DNA of 32,872 nucleotides, taken from an uncultured Rhodospirillaceae bacterium. Lineage in GTDB: Bacteria; Pseudomonadota; Alphaproteobacteria; SP197. Shown one piece after another: positions 29,929 through 32,872 of the stretch (position 1 is its first letter; the number at the start of each line of letters is the position of its first letter). The stretch lies in assembly GCA_937880925.1 (NCBI GenBank), contig CALGGB010000241.1, positions 1 through 32,872 of the forward strand, in the 5' to 3' direction. Both the position numbers and the translations under genes were made by a program. Below the pieces are notes generated by a model. It ran no database searches. It was not told where the DNA came from and worked only from the letters and a program-made list of their open reading frames with translations.

Positions 29929-30653
29929 TGAAGTCCCTTAAAGGCGAGGAAAGACCACTTACGGCCACCGACAAGCTCGCCATGAGGAAGCAGATCTCCG
30001 CAATGGAGCGCGAGGCGGCCATTCTGATGAAGTCTGCCTCTGAGATACAGAACCGGGCGGAGATGCTTTCGCGCATCCTACATGCGTCCCCAGTCATGGG
30101 GAAAGTCGAGATGAACGCCCAGGTCACAAAGGAGGTAAGCACTGAGGCCTTTGAGCCGAGCGCGCGGGACCGCCTTACGCTTGAGCGGGTTCCCAAGGGG
30201 TTTTGCGACCTTATCCTGCTCCTTGCTGCCCGCTACAACATCACCATCTCGGCCCTTATGGGACGTAGCCGCAGTCAGAACATAGTCCTGCCTCGGCACA
30301 TGGCAATGTTCGTGATGCTTGAGGCGGGCCTGTCTTCGGTTTCGGTTGCCAAGATCTTTGATCGAGACCATTCGACGGTCTTGCACGCCCGGGCTCGTCA
30401 CCCCAAGAGGATGAAGGAGGACCCCATTTACCGTGAGGAGTTCCAGAAGCTCTGCGCGGCACTTCAGGGAAAGATCTCACGAGATCTGCCGAAGCCCATC
30501 GAACGGCGCTGCGAGGGCTGCAACAAGCTCTTTCGGTGCGGCAATCTCGACCAGGTGACGTGCTCCACATGCGTCGACTTCGACACAAAGCTGACCCGTG
30601 CATTCAGGGTCATATCGAAGCCCTCCTCTGCCTCCGTCTCTCACGGGAGGTAG
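29928..30653 (+). CDS. Free-standing DnaA domain IV fused to a zinc ribbon, 241 aa
   Basis: Residues about 117-156 carry the DnaA DNA-binding signature: 'LPRHMAMFVMLEAGLSSVSV', then 'AKIFDRDHSTVLHA'. The RDHSTV motif is the part that reads DnaA boxes. The AAA+ and N-terminal domains of DnaA are missing. Instead there is an N-terminal coiled-coil-like helix (residues 14-55) and a C-terminal zinc ribbon with Cys195/198 and Cys212/215 plus Cys204. It may bind the phage origin, or occupy host DnaA sites to block host replication; both are inference. It lies at the end of the SSB cluster, coupled by overlap. Confidence 0.8.
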   Translation: MKSLKGEERPLTATDKLAMRKQISAMEREAAILMKSASEIQNRAEMLSRILHASPVMGKVEMNAQVTKEVSTEAFEPSARDRLTLERVPKGFCDLILLLAARYNITISALMGRSRSQNIVLPRHMAMFVMLEAGLSSVSVAKIFDRDHSTVLHARARHPKRMKEDPIYREEFQKLCAALQGKISRDLPKPIERRCEGCNKLFRCGNLDQVTCSTCVDFDTKLTRAFRVISKPSSASVSHGR

Positions 30654-30712
30654 CGAGACACTATATCTACTTCAGCGCGGCCATTCGGCTGCGCTCTTTC
30701 AGGAGAGTCAAT

Positions 30713-32311
30713 ATGACGCAGAACACGTTTTCCCTTTCGATTCGGACACCTCACAAGGCGAGCAAGCGCCGCGCTGCCATTCGCAAGATCCCGACCGACG
30801 TCTGGTACGTCGGCGGAGAGACTAATCGCATGGTCAACGCCCTTGAGGTCCATCTCACCCGCAAGGAGACGATGAGCTGGCTGAACGGCCTTGGCGTTCC
30901 CGCCGAGAGCTGCCGCCCGCTGAGCAAGAACTCTGTCCTGGCCATGATGGTCAATGAGAAGCGCCTCTATGATTTTCTCTACAATGCTCGCGTGCCACTC
31001 AGGGAAATCGCTTCGCTGATCTACGCTCACCGCCTGGACCTTGTCATGGCGCACACCTCCAAGGCTCTGCGAACCGCCGACGGGGACCGCTATATCAACC
31101 TGACCCAGCTTCACGACGACGGGATCGCTTCCCAGACGGTCGATAGTGACATTGTCTCCGCTCGGCTCCCTGCCGCCGACTCGGTGGAGATCAACTGGAG
31201 CGAGATGCCCTCCCCTGGCCTTTGGCGGGGACATTACCCTTCCGACAATCCTGGATGGGGCGGCGGCGTCTTCGATGACGACGACAAGGACGACGATCTG
31301 GGCGACGACGACGATCAGACCGCCATGGGCTTTGCCGGCATGGACACCATTGCCTCGAAGATGGGTCAGGACACCGTGACCGTCGAGCGCAAGACGCTCC
31401 CGGCCACGGGAAAGGGCGATCTTGCCGACGAGATCGGCATGGCTATGAGCAAGATCGTGCGCGATGCCCTGGCGTCCAAGAGCGAGGGCGCGGTCGATGA
31501 GGCCCTGGTCCGCAAGATCGTGCGTGACGAGCTCAAGGGCAAGATCCCGCTGGTCATCGACATCCCGGCACGCGACGACAGCGCTGGCGGGCCCGAGCTG
31601 GTCCACGTCGAGTACCCGACGATCTTCAAGGCTGTGGCTGCCGGGCTCAACGTCATGCTGATCGGCCCTGCGGGCTCCGGCAAGACGACGATCGCCGAGC
31701 AGATCGCGCATACCCTGAAGATCGAGTTCCGGTTCACCGGCGCGATCGACAGCCCCTACAAGCTCACGGGCTTTGTCGATGCCGGCGGCAACGTCGTGCG
31801 GACGGCTTTCCGTGACGCCTACGAGCGCGGCGGTCTCTTCCTGTTCGACGAGATCGACGCCTCCGCGCCCAGCGCCCTGATGGCGTTCAATGCCGCGCTG
31901 GCCAATGGCGTTGCCGACTTTCCTGACGCCATGGTCCCCCGCCACAAGGATTTCTACTGCATGGCGGCGGCCAACACCTACGGCCATGGGGCCGACCGGG
32001 TCTACGTCGGTCGCAATGCTCTCGACGGCGCAACGCTCGATCGCTTCGCTGTGGTCGACTTCGACTACGACGAGCTGCTCGAGAAGACGCTGGCTGGCGA
32101 AGGCATGGAGGAATGGACGAAGTACGTTCAGCGCATCCGTGCCGCGATCTTCAAGCTCAAGCTCCGCTACGTCGTTTCTCCCCGAGCCACCCTCGGCGGC
32201 GCTCGCCTGATCAAGGCCGGCATGTCGCGCAAGGTGATCGAGGAGATCGTGGTCTGGAAGGGCATGGCCAAGGAGGCCCGCGACAAGGTCTCCTCAGAAG
32301 CGAGGGTCTGA
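30713..32311 (+). CDS. MoxR/CobS-type AAA+ ATPase, 532 aa
   Basis: ATG 30713 has AGGAGAG upstream. The AAA+ core is at about 300-500: Walker A GPAGSGKT (318-325), Walker B 'LFLFDEID' (375-382), sensor-1 Asn421, the 'LDRF' arginine (Arg444) and a sensor-2-like 'SPRATLGG' (489-496). 'IDSPYKLTGFVDAGG' is typical of the MoxR/CobS branch (AAA_5). The first 300 residues are an extra region with an Asp-rich linker (187-201). Such ATPases usually remodel a partner through a VWA-type protein; the next gene is the obvious candidate partner. A real cobaltochelatase role is unlikely in this setting. Confidence 0.85.
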   Translation: MTQNTFSLSIRTPHKASKRRAAIRKIPTDVWYVGGETNRMVNALEVHLTRKETMSWLNGLGVPAESCRPLSKNSVLAMMVNEKRLYDFLYNARVPLREIASLIYAHRLDLVMAHTSKALRTADGDRYINLTQLHDDGIASQTVDSDIVSARLPAADSVEINWSEMPSPGLWRGHYPSDNPGWGGGVFDDDDKDDDLGDDDDQTAMGFAGMDTIASKMGQDTVTVERKTLPATGKGDLADEIGMAMSKIVRDALASKSEGAVDEALVRKIVRDELKGKIPLVIDIPARDDSAGGPELVHVEYPTIFKAVAAGLNVMLIGPAGSGKTTIAEQIAHTLKIEFRFTGAIDSPYKLTGFVDAGGNVVRTAFRDAYERGGLFLFDEIDASAPSALMAFNAALANGVADFPDAMVPRHKDFYCMAAANTYGHGADRVYVGRNALDGATLDRFAVVDFDYDELLEKTLAGEGMEEWTKYVQRIRAAIFKLKLRYVVSPRATLGGARLIKAGMSRKVIEEIVVWKGMAKEARDKVSSEARV

Positions 32312-32313
32312 GA

Positions 32314-32872
32314 ATGCTTACTCTGGAAGTCACCAAGATCGGGAGCTCGACCTTCACGCGGCGTGACGGACGCTGGTCCGATCTGATCGAAACCGCCAAG
32401 CAGGAGCCTGAATATTGGCCGAGCGAGCGAGCCAGCCAGACTGCGAACCACAAGAAGTTCACTGGCACCAACACCTTCGAGGAGGCCATCAAGCTCGCGG
32501 AAGACGGGTGGCCGGAGGGTCGCGCCAAGTTCGCCGACATGGCCGGCGTGGCAAGCTACCAGATAGGGCATCGCCGCCCGGGAACCGGCTACGACGTCGG
32601 AGGGCGCTACCCCAACGTTCCCCGCTTTTGCGCTGGAGACCCGGCCTCGATGGTGACCTCCGATCCGCGGAACGATACACAGCGTCACATCGTGACGATC
32701 TACGTTGCCTGCTGCGCGTCCTGGAGCGTCTCGACCGACACGATCCTTCACCGAGGAGCAGCTATCGGCGGCCTGATCGACGCGGTTGAGGACGAGGGCC
32801 ACTCTGTTCGGCTCGTCGTTTTCGAGAACAACAAGGCCTACCAGTTCCCTGCCTGGTACGAGATCGAGGTCA
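32314..32872 (+). CDS. Unknown protein following the AAA+ ATPase, 5' part (at least 186 aa)
   Basis: The frame opens at ATG 32314, two bases after the ATPase stop, and is still open at the window edge. Visible features are 'TFEEAIKLAEDGWPEG' (near residues 54-69), a 'PRFCAGDPASMVT' segment, and a beta-rich part with 'RHIVTIYVACCASWSV' and 'HSVRLVVFENNKAYQ'. The 'EEA-x-x-LA-x-x-GWPEG' motif recurs in phage proteins next to CobS-like ATPases. The fold may be a VWA-like or related alpha/beta domain, but the end of the protein is not seen, so no function is assigned. Confidence 0.75.
   Translation, partial: MLTLEVTKIGSSTFTRRDGRWSDLIETAKQEPEYWPSERASQTANHKKFTGTNTFEEAIKLAEDGWPEGRAKFADMAGVASYQIGHRRPGTGYDVGGRYPNVPRFCAGDPASMVTSDPRNDTQRHIVTIYVACCASWSVSTDTILHRGAAIGGLIDAVEDEGHSVRLVVFENNKAYQFPAWYEIEV

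Noticed and set aside
30653-30675. GACACTATA at 30655-30663 as an SP6-like promoter
   Set aside because: Similar to the SP6 core, but a single short match with no phage RNA polymerase in view and no second copy found.
30713-32311. Cobaltochelatase CobS for cobalamin synthesis
   Set aside because: The ATPase core is of this branch, but there is no cobalamin pathway gene, and the long N-region differs. Phage ATPases of this type are common without that role.
1-32872. DnaA boxes (TTATNCACA) as origin markers
   Set aside because: I looked for them because of the DnaA-like gene and saw no clear copy by eye; a systematic search with mismatches is needed before any claim.

Overview
The window is a segment of a tailed-phage genome. 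It is GC-rich, genes are packed with 1-4 nt start/stop overlaps, and the virion genes match the T7-like (podovirus) order. The closest flavour is T7-like podoviruses of Alphaproteobacteria; this is inferred from protein style and base composition only. No single-subunit RNA polymerase, DNA polymerase, integrase or clear lysis gene lies inside the window.

Left half (1-19363, all minus strand): the virion and packaging arm. In transcription order (right to left) it holds a probable small terminase (18947-19363), a run of about ten small unknown genes (15489-18765) with a DUF285/BspA-repeat protein (15754-16671), the large terminase (13760-15301), a small predicted papain-like protein, the portal (11574-13166), a Bbp19-like protein, the scaffold, the major capsid protein (9416-10234) and its small partner. 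It continues with tail tubular proteins A and B, three internal virion proteins (the last 1085 aa), and the first 21 codons of a probable tail fibre running off the left edge. The capsid gene and its partner are bracketed by two intrinsic terminators and have their own sigma70-like promoter.

Centre (19364-20395): about 1 kb between two divergent operons with no convincing gene. It is rich in hairpins, including an 8-bp and a 7-bp perfect stem, a three-hairpin junction and a possible pseudoknot. It is the best candidate for something undescribed: a large structured phage RNA, or a compact regulatory/replication/packaging region.

Right half (20396-32872, all plus strand): the early and DNA-metabolism arm. 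It begins with small membrane or acidic proteins and a strong terminator at 21981-22017, then a lone zinc ribbon. Next come an XRE-type regulator overlapping an Hjc-like nuclease, a DnaT-like protein overlapping a helicase-loader-like protein, a RecB/Cas4-like nuclease, a winged-helix protein, a Rad52-like annealing protein, a possible Nmad5 protein and SSB. It ends with a free-standing DnaA DNA-binding domain joined to a zinc ribbon, a MoxR/CobS-type AAA+ ATPase and a partial unknown gene. Together these look like a replication-initiation and recombination module; the AAA+ ATPase and its neighbour may form a separate two-gene system.
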